Shown here in pieces: positions 1-28,620 of a stretch of 64,000 nt of DNA. A program made the position numbers and the translations under genes. Each line of letters starts with the position of its first letter. Position 1 is the stretch's first letter. A model generated the notes under the pieces. The model worked only from the letters and a program-made list of their open reading frames with translations, was not told where the DNA came from and did no database searches. The stretch is taken from contig NC_079415.1 of assembly GCF_026213295.1 (NCBI RefSeq), positions 35,466,279-35,530,278 of the forward strand, written 5' to 3'. Origin of the DNA: Gadus chalcogrammus (lineage: Eukaryota; Chordata; Actinopteri; Gadiformes; Gadidae).

Positions 1-17736
<17,736 letters not shown>

Positions 17737-17752
17737 CTGCAGGACACACAGG

Positions 17753-17852
17753 NNNNNNNNNNNNNNNNNNNNNNNNNNNNNNNNNNNNNNNNNNNNNNNN
17801 NNNNNNNNNNNNNNNNNNNNNNNNNNNNNNNNNNNNNNNNNNNNNNNNNNNN
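17753..17852. other. Assembly gap of 100 N
   Basis: Exactly 100 N, the usual placeholder for a gap of unknown size. It separates the unc80 exons from the lypd1 5' region, so their order and distance are not established by sequence. Confidence 0.99.
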
Positions 17853-18143
17853 GCTAGAACTTTCTCGGGGGCGCCGCGATGCGATTGGTCAACGGGACGC
17901 TGTGTTTTTGGACTGTTTTCTATGAAGCCGTTGCTCTGAGAGGAGGTTAACCGGTGTATTTTTCTAAGTATAGGAGTCGCGCTCCTCAGGTCAGCTGCCT
18001 CAGCGCACTCCGGTCATACATGTGATCTCATCACTTCCTCAATAAATTAAACTATATTTTAAACTCAACCGGCCTCCTGTCATTTGATACCTGGCTGAGT
18101 TTGTGTGTGTGTGCGTGTGTGTGTTTGTGTTTGTGTTTGTGCG

Positions 18144-18229
<86 letters not shown>

Positions 18230-18328
18230 TTTGTGTGCTCAAGGTATGGCATAAACATAGGCCTACAAAAAACATTAAAAACATTCATGTGAATAATAAA
18301 TACATTATATTAAAAGGCAAGAAATGCA

Positions 18329-18392
<64 letters not shown>

Positions 18393-18417
18393 GTCTCTCT
18401 GTCTCTCTGTCTCTCTG

Positions 18418-18503
<86 letters not shown>

Positions 18504-18827
18504 CACGGCGTTGGACGCGCTCCACACTCTTCAAAGTATTTCAGCGTTAGCCTGAGGCAGCAGTTGAAGCGCACGGAGCCCCGGTCGGCGGGGGGGTTTG
18601 GACCACGACTGACGCCGGTGACTGTAACCCCCGCGCGGCTCATCAGCGGGACGCTGAGCCACAGTCGAACGGGGTCTCCAGGAGAGCCCGGACCCCGGAC
18701 TCAGATCCCGACGATCACGCAGCTCCTCCGGCTGGACCCAAGAAAAAACCGGACTCGGACCCCGGACGTCCCCGGGCCGTGCGGCGGTGGGACCTCCGTG
18801 CTCTGATGTGCTCGGTGAGAGGGGAGG
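17853..18827 (+). promoter_or_regulatory. lypd1: lypd1 upstream and 5' untranslated region with TG and CT tracts
   Basis: Contains (TG)n at 18,160-18,226 and a CT tract at 18,331-18,499, then about 330 bp of GC-rich sequence leading to the ATG. The GC-rich part is a plausible promoter or 5' UTR; no TATA or initiator assigned. Confidence 0.45.
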
Positions 18828-18879
18828 ATGGCCATGGTTCTCCTCGCCTCGTTGGTCGCCGTCCTTCTCCCGGCGATAG
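18828..18879 (+). CDS. lypd1: lypd1 exon 1 (signal peptide)
   Basis: ATG in good context (GAGGATGG), encoding MAMVLLASLVAVLLPAI plus one base, donor GTAGGA. A second in-frame Met at codon 3 is an alternative start. Confidence 0.85.
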
Positions 18880-19256
18880 GTAGGACGAATGCTGGGTTTC
18901 TGTCCCCCGTCGTTCGGTCCCAGTCCGGATTTATGTGTTTTCTTCATTCGATTCTCCATTTTTCTTCGGCAGTGCGTTTCGACCTTTTTAAGTCAAGTTG
19001 TTTTCTTTGAAACCTTCAATGACCGCAAATTGCAATCGTAATGCCCCTTTTTTAAACTTTAATAGTGGTTTTTGTTTTCAATTCTAATCGATATACTAAT
19101 TATGTTTTCTTCTTATTGTTTGTGCTCTGTTGGATTCTCGATGGTTATATACATACATTATATACATATATATTATTATATACATATAACCATCGAGAAT
19201 GGTTAATTGGAATGGAGAAATGTTTGTATACATGTAACCAATAATAGTATATATGC

Positions 19257-19287
<31 letters not shown>

Positions 19288-19398
19288 TATTATGTATTAT
19301 TGTATATTATTATTATTATTATTATTATTATATCGTGTACGAATCTCTTTGCCTAGATATGTTCAGTTGTCTATTCTATTAGACCCCCGCTCCCCCCC

Positions 19399-19450
<52 letters not shown>

Positions 19451-22162
19451 GAAGAAAGGTGTGATTCTGCGCCTCATTTACATTCAGGGCGTTTAGCGGA
19501 CGCTTTTATCCAGAGCGACAATAAGTCCAAGGGTCAGTAGGAAGAGGAACAACCATATGTGGACCCCGGGACTTTGAGCCGGCCCAGTGAGCTCCCTGCT
19601 GGGTCGGTGTACTTCCCTCCCTGCTATACACAACCTCCCCGTAGCTCCCGATCATAACTCTATGGCGCCGCTGCTGCCTCCACCTCGTCACGCTCCTCGT
19701 CGCCTCCTTCCGCGCTTCTATTGAGCCTTTCCGTTCTTCATCATGTGGTTCACTTGGCAGAGAAGTCCAGGCGACACATGTTCCTATAGCAGCCCGCCCC
19801 ACCATGACCGGCCCGCCACGTTAACATGACTGACCGCCACGTTAACATGACTGACCGGCCCTCCAGGGTTAACATGACCGGCCCGCCACGTTAACATGAC
19901 TGACCGGCCCTCCAGGGTTAACATGACCGGCCCGCCACGTTAACATGACTGACCGGCCCTCCAGGGTTAACATGACCGGCCCGCCACGTTAACATGACTG
20001 ACCGGCCCTCCAGGGTTTACATGACCGGCCCGCCACGTTAACATGACCGGCCCTCCAGGGTTTACATGACCGGCCCGCCACGTTAACATGACCGCCACTC
20101 CAGGGTTAACATGACCGGCCCGCCACGTTAACATGACCGGCCCTCCAGGGTTTACATGACCGGCCCGCCACGTTAACATGACTGACCGCCCCTCCAGGGT
20201 TTACATGACCGGCCCGCCACGTTAACATGACTGACCGCCCCTCCAGGGTTTACATGACCGGCCCGCCACGTTAACATGACCGCCACTCCAGGGTTAACAT
20301 GACCGGCCCGCCACGTTAACATGACCGGCCCGCCACGTTAACATGACTGACCGCCACTCCAGGGTTAACATGACCGGCCCGCCACGTTAACATGACTGAC
20401 CGCCACTCCAGGGTTTACATGACCGGCCCGCCACGTTAACATGACCGCCACTCCAGGGTTAACATGACCGGCCCGCCACGTTAACATGACCGGCCCGCCA
20501 CGTTAACATGACTGACCGCCACTCCAGGGTTAACATGACCGGCCCGCCACGTTAACATGACTGACCGCCACTCCAGGGTTTACATGACCGGCCCGCCACG
20601 TTAACATGACTGACCGCCACTCCAGGGTTTACATGACTGACCGCCACGTTAACATGACCGGCCCGCCACGTTAACATGACTGACCGCCACGTTAACATGA
20701 CCGGCCCGCCACGTTAACATGACTGACCGCCACGTTAACATGACTGACCGCCACTCCAGGGTTAACATGACCGGCCCGCCACGTTAACATGACTGACCGC
20801 CACTCCAGGGTTTACATGACCGGCCCGCCACGTTAACATGACCGGCCCGCCACGTTAACATGACTGACCGCCACTCCAGGGTTTACATGACCGGCCCGCC
20901 ACGTTAACATGACTGACCGCCACTCCAGGGTTTACATGACCGGCCCGCCACGTTAACATGACTGACCGCCACTCCAGGGTTAACATGACCGGCCCGCCAC
21001 GTTAACATGACTGACCGCCACTCCAGGGTAGCAGCCCGCCCCATCATGACCGGCCCGCCACGTTAACATGACCGGCCCTCCAGGGTTTACATGACCGGCC
21101 CGCCACGTTAACATGACTGACCGCCACTCCAGGATAGCAGCCCGCCCCATCATGACCGGCCCGCCACGTTAACATGACCGGCCCTCCAGGGTTTACATGA
21201 CCGGCCCGCCACGTTAACATGACTGACCGCCCCTCCAGGGTTTACATGACCGGCCCGCCACGTTAACATGACCGCCACTCCAGGGTTAACATGACCGGCC
21301 CGCCACGTTAACATGACCGGCCCGCCACGTTAACATGACTGACCGCCACTCCAGGGTTAACATGACCGGCCCGCCACGTTAACATGACTGACCGCCCCTC
21401 CAGGGTTTACATGACCGGCCCGCCACGTTAACATGACCGCCACTCCAGGGTTTTCATGACCGGCCCGCCACGTTAACATGACCGCCACTCCAGGGTTAAC
21501 ATGACCGGCCCTCCAGGGTTAACATGACCGGCCCGCCACGTTAACATGACCGGCCCTCCAGGGTTAACATGACCGGCCCGCCACATGACCGCCACTCCAG
21601 GGTTAACATGACCGGCCCTCCAGGGTTAACATGACTGGCCCTCCAGGGTTAACATGACCGGCCCGCCACATGACCGCCACTCCAGGGTTAACATGACCGG
21701 CCCTCCACGTTAACATGACCGCCACTCCAGGGTTAACATGACCGGCCCTCCACGTTAACATGACCGCCACTCCAGGGTTTACATGACCGGCCCTCCAGGG
21801 TTAACATGACCGGCCCTCCACGTTAACATGACCGCCACTCCAGGGTTTACATGACCGGCCCTCCACGTTAACATGACCGGCCCGCCACGTTTACATGACC
21901 GGCCCTCCACGTTAACATGACCGGCCCGCCACGTTAACATGACCGGCCCTCCAGGGTTAACATGACCGGCCCTCCACGTTAACATGACCGGCCCGCCACG
22001 TTAACATGACCGGCCCTCCAGGGTTTACATGACCTTTTCCCCGGCTTGGCGTAATCAGGCCTTTGCGCGTACGGGACTTTTACTTTGACATTCGTCACCG
22101 TCAGCTGCCCGTGCGGTTTCTTTCCGTCCGTCTCTCTGAACACGACGACGTTGAGACAAAAT

Positions 22163-22193
<31 letters not shown>

Positions 22194-25100
22194 GTGTCAC
22201 CGACCGCTCCGCCGCACGAACCCCGACCCTGACCCTCCGCTGCGTCCCTCCCGGCTCCCTAGGCGCGGGCCTCCAGATCCAGTGCTACCAGTGCGAGGAG
22301 GCGGCGCATGACTGCTCCCTGCCGGACTACGTGGTGAACTGCACCGTGAACGTCCAGGACACGTGTCAGCAGGAGGTGCTCGTGACACCGGACGGTACGG
22401 GGGCCGGTGTGAGGGGGGGGGGGGATCATTCTAGAGGAACACAACGATGGTGATTGAATTAGAATGAATCGATTGAATCAAGCGTGAGGCCCGATGATGA
22501 AGCTGCTTGTTGTGCTCCATTTATTCATGGTAATAATAAGCACTGAACGGAATAAGCAGAATAAGAATGGTCCTCGTCATTATCACCTTGGTGTAAATAT
22601 GACATGTTTTCCACCTGTTAATAATAGGAGTGGCGCACACATCCAAAGGTAATCCACAGATGATAGACAATAGCATTGAAAATAAGAAGAAAGGAGAGTC
22701 TGCCCACGGTTTAAATGCTCCAGAAGTGGATTTATTAACAGGCAACGTTTCGATCTCTAGGGATCTTCATCAGGCATGTTTTCCCACCTGTGAAATGATA
22801 TTAACTTTATAAAGTCCTACATTTAAAATTGCATTTGTTTAGATCTGTATTCAATTATATCTAATTAGCCTTAATTAACGAGAGTAGAACTTTATTCAAT
22901 TACAGCTCACTGTCTCCCCGGACTGACTGTCTCTCCCCTCCAGGTGTGCACTAGTGTAAGGACTGAATGTCTCTCCCCTCCAGGTGTGCACTAGTGTAAG
23001 GACTGACTGTCTCTCCCCTCCAGGTGGTCACTATACCCCGGACTGACTGTCTCTCCCCTCCAGGTGGGCACTAGTGTAAGGACTGACTGTCTCTCCCCTC
23101 CAGGTGGGCACTAGTGTAAGGACTGACTGTCTCTCCCCTCCAGGTGTGCACTATTGTAAGGACTGACTGTCTCTCCCCTCCAGGTAGGCACTAGTGTAAG
23201 GACTGACTGTCTCTCCCCTCCAGGTGTGCACTAGTGTAAGGACTGACTGTCTCTCCCCTCCAGGTGTGCACTAGCGTAAGGACTGACTGTCTCTCCCCTC
23301 CAGGTGTGCACTAGTGTAAGGACTGACTGTCTCTCCCCTCCAGGTGGGCACTAGTGTAAGGACTGACTGTCTCTCCCTTCCAGGTGTGCACTAGTGTAAG
23401 GACTGACTGTCTCTCCCCTCCTGGTGTGCAAAGTGTAAGGACTGTCTCTCCCCTCCAGGTGTGCACTAGTGTAAGGACTGACTGTCTCTCCCCTCCAGGT
23501 AGGCACTAGTGTAAGGACTAGGGATGTGTCGGTCGCGACTGATTCGTTACAACGAACGAATCCCGAACGTGAACGACAAGAACTGGTTCCCCAAAACAAG
23601 AAGAACTGGTTCTTTGATTCTTTTTTTTTAACATAAACCAAACATATGGTCACGAAAATAAAATATACAAACGAACAGAGCTCCGTCTCCCCGCGACTTA
23701 TATTGATTGAGTCTACAACGTGCTCAAAGATTCAGCCAATGAGAGGTAGCAATGGTGTTGGAATGGCACCTGGGTAAACCAATGACAAGGCGGTACCGTC
23801 GAATATGCGCGCTTTCTCTGCCTAACCCTCCATCTGTTTATTGGATAAACGCATTTCCCAATCCCAGGAGTCTTTGCTCCATTCTATCATCAATTTAAGA
23901 ACAAACAAAGAAATTAAACTGCAGTTCGTATTTTTTATTTATGACCATGCAAGTTCTGTAATGCCTGAACAATGAAGATTTAAATGTAAAGTAAAATAAA
24001 ATTATAAATGTAAAACCATGAATGAAATATAGAGAGTAAGCAAGTGGTATAAATATTGGTGGGACGTTCGATATACTATATAGCAGGCATCTCCAAACGG
24101 CGCACTGCGGTCTTGACGGTCCTCTCCGGACCCATGACCAATTAAAAAAAAAAAAGGATTTTTTTTTTTTTAAGATGTAATCTGACGTAACGAACGAATC
24201 AAAACGACCGAATCAAATAAACGAATCGTTATAGTGAACTGAACTGAAAGAACTAGTTCCCGGAAAAGAATCATTTTGCCCATGCCTAGTAATAAGGACT
24301 GACTGTCTCTCCCCTCCAGGTGTGAACTAGTGTAAGGAATGACTGTCTCTCCCCTCCAGTTGGGCACTAGTGTAACTGTACGTCCACACCAGGAGCGACC
24401 AAAGCGTCAAAGACGCTTTGGTCGCTCACAAAGTTTCACTGCAAATTTTTCTGTTCGCTTTGGTCGCTCAAGTCGCTCATGACGTACAATTCAATTATGC
24501 AGACGCATTTAAAGGAGCCGTATGCGTTTAGTAGGCCCTACAGACAGCCATATCAAATAGTGAACTCTCCCATACACCTTGGCCATATTGCCGAGACGGT
24601 TTTGCTTGTTCGATAAAGTGCTTCGACAACAAGTAGGACAGTGATTCCCCCCAATATAAAAAAAAATCCTAAAATGTAGGCTAATTACAACCGAGAACAA
24701 AAAACCCTGCGTGCTGTAGTAGTTGAAATATGTTTCACTGATCTGGATCTGCAAATCATGATCTGCACTCATTCGTCGCATTCAAAACAAATAGACATTA
24801 GCGCACATGGCTAATTTGCATACGTGCACAGGACTGGTTGGCTCCGCAAGGCAAATAATGGAACATATCTATCTATCTAGGTCTTTCTGTCTATCTATCT
24901 ATCAACGCGTGTCTAGTTTTAATGTGATGTATTGTGTGTATGTCCAGTCAGACTTGTTCTGTGTGGTCTTGTAGGCTGCTGTCCTGTGTGGGCCGAACCA
25001 CCTAAATGGATTCCCGACGATTTGTGTCGTTTGGTATTAATAAAGACTTGACTAGGCTATCTATCTAGACTATTTAATTAACAATTATTCACCTCAGGCT

Positions 25101-26173
25101 CCGTGAATAGTGGGGAATAGAGGGATAAAAGACATATATCCCTTGTCATTTATCCCTCGTCTTGTCGATTAGTTTGTTTATGTGACGATTTCAAAAACTT
25201 TTTTGGTTTTGTTTAAAGCATGCTACACGCGATTGGTTGGTTAGATTGGTGGCATGTAGAGCAAATTAAAATGAGTCCCGCTTAAATACGAACGTTCTAG
25301 ATGTAGCCTATAAATACTCCCGCTTATCATCACTTGATATCCAAACCACTATGGCGTTTCGATCTCTGAACTGAAAAAGGGTGGGTTCGTACAACACCGG
25401 GTGCCCAGTTACAGCCGCGATTAATACTTCAGCCGACATTTTGTTCAGTGAGTGAATAAAGGTAGGTAGGAACCAAAGTGCTTGCCGATGTTCCCTGGGA
25501 TCCACGCAAGCGAAGAGCGTCTACATTCCGATTGGCTGTCAGTGTTTGGCCGCTGAAGCGAATAATAGTCATTTGCATAAAGTTAAAAAGTTTTCAACTT
25601 CTTTTTGACGCTCTGGTCACTCAACTTTGGCCGCTGGTAGCGTTGGTCGCTTTGGTCGCTCTTGCCCATAGAAAGTGAATGACTTCCGGCGATTTGGTCG
25701 CTCAATTCGCTTCTGGTGTGGACGGACAGTAAGGACTGACTGTCTCTCCCCTCCAGGTGGGCACTAGTGTAAGGACTGACTGTCTCTCCCCTCCAGGTGG
25801 GTACTAGTGTAAGGACTGACTGTCTCTCCCCTCCAGGTGTGCACTAGTGTAAGGACTGACTGTTTCTCCCCTCCAGGTGGGCACCAGTGTAAGGACTGAC
25901 TGTCTCTCCCCTCCAGGTGTGCACTACCGTAAGTCGTGTGCGTCGTCGGGGGCGTGTCTCATCTCGTCGTCGGGCTACCAACAGTTCTGCACGGGGCGCC
26001 TGCACTCGGTCTGCATCAGCTGCTGCTCCCAGCCGCTGTGCAACGGGCCCCGCCGGAGGCGGAGCCAGCCCTCCGCCAGCAGCGGCCCCGCCCCCCGCCT
26101 CTGGAGCCCCGCCCCCTTCTGCAGGCTCCTCCCACTCCTCCTGCTCCTGATGTTGGGGGAGGGGCTGGTGTAG
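18828..26173 (+). CDS. lypd1: lypd1, Ly6/PLAUR domain-containing protein 1 (gene span, 3 exons)
   Basis: LYPD1 (Lynx2) is a GPI-anchored three-finger protein of neural tissue that modulates nicotinic acetylcholine receptors. Three exons (18,828-18,879; 22,263-22,394; 25,917-26,173) join in phases 1 and 1 to give 146 residues, close to the usual about 141. Visible features: N-terminal hydrophobic signal peptide, LQIQCYQCEE at the mature start, NCTVNVQDTC, RKSCASSGACLISSSGYQQF, SVCISCCSQPLCNGP (the Ly6 C-terminal motif), then an Arg/Ser/Pro linker and a hydrophobic GPI-signal tail. Intron 1 contains a minisatellite of about 2.2 kb. Intron 2 contains an array made from the exon 3 acceptor, interrupted by two DNA transposons. 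All expected cysteines are present, so the gene looks functional. Confidence 0.93.
18880..19803 (+). other. lypd1 intron 1, proximal part
   Basis: AT-rich unique sequence, an inverted AACCATCGAGAA/TTCTCGATGGTT pair near 19,130-19,200, (ATT)n at 19,257-19,331, CA at 19,400-19,449 and a SINE tail fragment. No exon seen. Confidence 0.6.
19477..19520 (-). mobile_element. Teleost SINE 3' tail fragment
   Basis: Reverse complement of the tail seen in the complete SINE at 40.7 kb (core TTTATCCAGAGCGAC). Only the tail is present. Confidence 0.6.
19804..22030 (+). repeat. 2.2-kb minisatellite in lypd1 intron 1
   Basis: About 22-24-bp units of two main types, CCGGCCCGCCACGTTAACATGA and CCGCCACTCCAGGGTTAACATG, with optional CTGA. 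Mixed in higher-order blocks; the parent-like sequence AGCAGCCCGCCCCA(C/T)CATGAC reappears at 19,789, 21,030 and 21,136. Confidence 0.95.
22263..22394 (+). CDS. lypd1: lypd1 exon 2 (first half of LU domain)
   Basis: 132 bp, phase 1 to 1, acceptor CCCTAG, donor GTACGG. Encodes AGLQIQCYQCEEAAHDC, then DYVVNCTVNVQDTC and EVLVTPD. NCT is a potential N-glycosylation site conserved in the family. Confidence 0.94.
22395..22896 (+). other. lypd1 intron 2, proximal part
   Basis: About 500 bp. A G10 run is followed by AT-rich sequence and a stretch containing GTTTCGATCTCTAGGGATC typical of dispersed repeats. No exon. Confidence 0.5.
22897..23518 (+). repeat. 40-bp array derived from the lypd1 exon 3 acceptor (block 1)
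   Basis: About 15 units. Each has TCTCTCCCCTCCAG (3' splice-site-like), then GTG(T/G)GCACTAGT, then GTAAGG (5' splice-site-like). The functional exon 3 begins with the same CTCCAG-GTGTGCACTA. Confidence 0.93.
23519..24288. mobile_element. Non-autonomous DNA element (hAT-like) inside the array
   Basis: 770 bp with imperfect inverted ends TAGGGATG and CATGCCTA and subterminal AACGAATC/GATTCGTT motifs. It interrupts the 40-bp array. No clean 8-bp duplication was seen, so the superfamily is tentative. Confidence 0.65.
24294..24375 (+). repeat. lypd1 acceptor array (block 2)
   Basis: About two further 40-bp units between two transposon insertions. Confidence 0.9.
24376..25729. mobile_element. 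PIF/Harbinger-type element with TAA target duplication
   Basis: 1,354 bp bounded by inverted ends CTGTACGTCCACACCAG and CTGGTGTGGACGGACAG, flanked on both sides by TAA (24,373-24,375 and 25,730-25,732). The 3-bp TWA duplication is typical of PIF/Harbinger. A MADF-like fragment inside supports this. Confidence 0.8.
25308..25505 (-). pseudogene. MADF-like fragment of a Harbinger accessory protein
   Basis: Within a 65-residue frame, EVLIAAVTGHPVLYEPTLF and QFRDRNA resemble the start of a MADF DNA-binding domain, as carried by some Harbinger elements. Too short to be a whole protein. Confidence 0.5.
25733..25916 (+). repeat. lypd1 acceptor array (block 3, adjoining exon 3)
   Basis: About four and a half 40-bp units. 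The last unit runs directly into the true exon 3, where CACTAGT is replaced by CACTACC. Confidence 0.93.
25917..26173 (+). CDS. lypd1: lypd1 exon 3 (second half of LU domain, GPI signal)
   Basis: Phase 1 start after acceptor CTCCCCTCCAG; encodes GVHYRKSCASSGACLISSS, FCTGRLHSVCISCCSQPLCN, then a basic Ser/Pro linker and PFCRLLPLLLLLMLGEGLV, stop TAG. A perfect donor consensus GTAAGT lies inside the exon at 25,929-25,934. The acceptor and first bases are the source of the 40-bp array upstream. Confidence 0.94.
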
Positions 26174-26199
26174 ACGCCGCCGGCCGCCTCTGCTGGTGT

Positions 26200-26289
<90 letters not shown>

Positions 26290-26628
26290 TCTTTGTAACG
26301 TTATAAATCTTTGTGTTTATTTATAACCATATGTTAAAACACCTGGGTCTGAATTCCCGGTAGCTCGCTCTGAATAGAATAAAATATAGACCTGTTAAAA
26401 TATAAATATATCGTCACCATATTGAGCGGAACACATTAGTTCACCAACAAGCAGCCGTAGAAGACACTCTGCCAAGCATGGCGTGTAAAAAAATACCCAA
26501 TAACTATTCAGTATATCCACGCCGTACACCGAATGAGCCTTCACGGATGGTGCCGAGGAACTCCTGCATATTGCTGTGCTACTGGCGCCCCCTGCTGGGG
26601 ACGCTGTTGAGTTACAACATGAACCCGG
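26174..26628 (+). other. lypd1: lypd1 3' region with (TG)n and polyadenylation signal
   Basis: TG tract of about 84 bp at 26,203-26,288 and AATAAA at 26,378-26,383, about 205 bp after the stop. The sequence from here to 28.6 kb is repeated at 59.4-60.9 kb. Confidence 0.6.
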
Positions 26629-27735
26629 TGTAAGTACCATATTGGCTCGGCTACCAGATCGGCTCGGGGTCCGTCGTCTGCTGATTACGTTACACAATAT
26701 CATTGGCTGTACGCTTGAATGGGCGTAGGCTACATTGTGATTGGCTGCTAAGGGACAGTTGTGATTGGCTGTTTTGTGCTGTAGCTCTGGCTGTCGTCAT
26801 AGCAACCACAGCGAGCACATGTGTGAGCGCGAGTAGGTCTGTCTAGTTTCGGTTTGTGTTGCCAGATTGAGTAACCCCTGACTGCAGACCGCAGATCGAG
26901 GAGGAGCTAAATGTGGGCGGGGTTAAACGTTTAACCCCGCCCACATTGAAGGAAAATTCCGCGCAGCATCATGGACTCAGACGGAAATACGTTCTCCCGC
27001 TTTCTGCAGAACTCAAGTGCCCCTGACTTCAGCCCAGCAGATCGAAGAGGAGCTAAATCTGGGTGGGTCTAAACGTTTAACCCATGGTTTTACCCTCTCG
27101 GGCGCCATCTGGTGGCGGAGATCCGGCAGCACATTCTCAAACATCAATACAGCACAGCACAGCACACAGCACGATGACTTACTGTTCGTGTATAATGTAC
27201 ACGAACAGAGAGCGGCAACTTACCTCTAGGCAGAAAAGTATCATGGACTCAGACGGAAATACGTTCTCCCGCTTTCTGCAGAAAGCGGGAGAACGTATTT
27301 CCGTCTGAGTCCATGATGCTGCGCGGAATTTTCCTTAAATGTGGGCGGGGTTAAACGTTTAACCCCGCCCACATTTAGCTCCTCCTCGATCTGCGGGCTG
27401 CAGTCAGGGGCACTTGGCCAGATTGGGCATATGTCCCGTTTTTCCAGCCTAACGTGATTCAAAGTAGCCAAATCAGGCTGAAAATGTGCCCAATCTGGCA
27501 ACACGGACGGCTTATCTTAACAGCCAAGATGATTCCGAGGGATGTTTTGTTTTTAGAAGAAAACTATCCATACAGATAGGTTGGGAATGGTCTATGTTCA
27601 AAATGAAAGATCATTACAGGCTCTTTAATTTAAGCCATAAAAGACCTTATTGCTGTAGATAGCGTATTGTGTGACGTAATCAGCAGACGACGGACCCCGA
27701 GCCGATCTGGTAGCCGAGCCAATATGGCACTTACA
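26629..27735. mobile_element. TIR element with CCGG target duplication
   Basis: 1,107 bp. Ends are near-identical inverted repeats of about 70 bp beginning TGTAAGT. It is flanked by CCGG on each side (26,625-26,628 and 27,736-27,739). The paralogous site at 59,854-59,857 is empty with a single CCGG, proving the borders. The interior has repeated palindromes and no credible ORF. A 4-bp duplication and TGTNR ends fit Ginger-type elements, but this is tentative. Confidence 0.85.
27240..27317. repeat. Perfect 78-bp palindrome
   Basis: Two 39-bp arms meeting at TG/CA with no loop, inside the TIR element. The arm sequence also occurs in single copy at about 26,970-27,006. Confidence 0.93.
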
Positions 27736-27739
27736 CCGG

Positions 27740-28577
27740 CAGTGCTGGTGGTTCCGCAGCGTCCGTCCGCAGCGCTGTCGACGAGGTATCTAAAAGGGGG
27801 TGGAGTCACACAACATTCAATGAAGACCTTAGTACTGGTTCATGTTGGACTTCAACCAGAGCACACTGAGTCCAGTTGTAAAAGAACATATATGGTTTTA
27901 GGGGGGCCTATTTAGGCCTATATCTCTCAATAAATCTTTGATCATCAAACCTCTCGTCTTTCAATGCAGTTTGTGTTTTGCGTGTGTGTGTGTGTGTGCT
28001 TTTAAAACCTTTCACCTGTGTAGCAGGTACAAATAGACTACGCCTTTAAGACGAATGACGGACACGGAAAAGGAAAGAGGCGGGAGAGAGAACCGAAAGA
28101 ACCACCGGGAAGGGGTGAGCGGAAGATAGTAAAGGAACGTATTGTTTCATTAGTGCTGAGTTAGGTCTGGTACGGCTTTGCGTCAACTCGCTAGCTGGGA
28201 GTGGTGCGGCGGTTTTGAGCGCTCGTTGTGGAGTGAGTCTGGACGTCGGTGGAAGCGACGGGGGAAAGAGGCTCAACACGTGACTGTTACGAGGAAGGAC
28301 GCTGTCCTGCGTGGTTGCCTGGAGCTGCCTTGGGACGTTTCGGGGAAAGTTTGCCCTTCCAGCCTTTGTACATCCCGAAGTGCGATCTCTGCTTCGGACG
28401 GTATTGTTAATCCTTGCACCACACCTAACCATTTACACGGAAACAAGACACGCACACAAACACACACCGTGCGCAACCGGGAACAGAACTGTGACTGAAT
28501 GAACTAACGCTGCGCCGGTGCGCGCGCGCGCACACAGACACAGACACACACACAAACACACCGTGCGCAACCAGAAC
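27740..28577 (+). promoter_or_regulatory. Conserved block upstream of the NLR gene, possible promoter or 5' UTR
   Basis: Conserved in the second copy (59,858-60,922) at high identity apart from repeats, including AGACGAATGACGGACACGG and the CTGCCTTGGGACGTTTCGGG stretch. It sits upstream of the NLR first exon in both copies. Function inferred from position and conservation only; here the 5.5-kb composite transposon separates it from the ATG. Confidence 0.4.
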
Positions 28578-28620
28578 CAGTGTTGTTTTTGGCAGGCATT
28601 TTAGATTTAGTTTTAGTCTT

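Noticed and set aside
18305..18643. Arg/Glu and Ser/Leu frames
   Set aside because: Translations of (CT)n/(GA)n upstream of lypd1.
19967..20179. Frame with repeated MLTWRAGHVNPGG (also at 21,779)
   Set aside because: Product of the intron 1 minisatellite, no conserved protein features.
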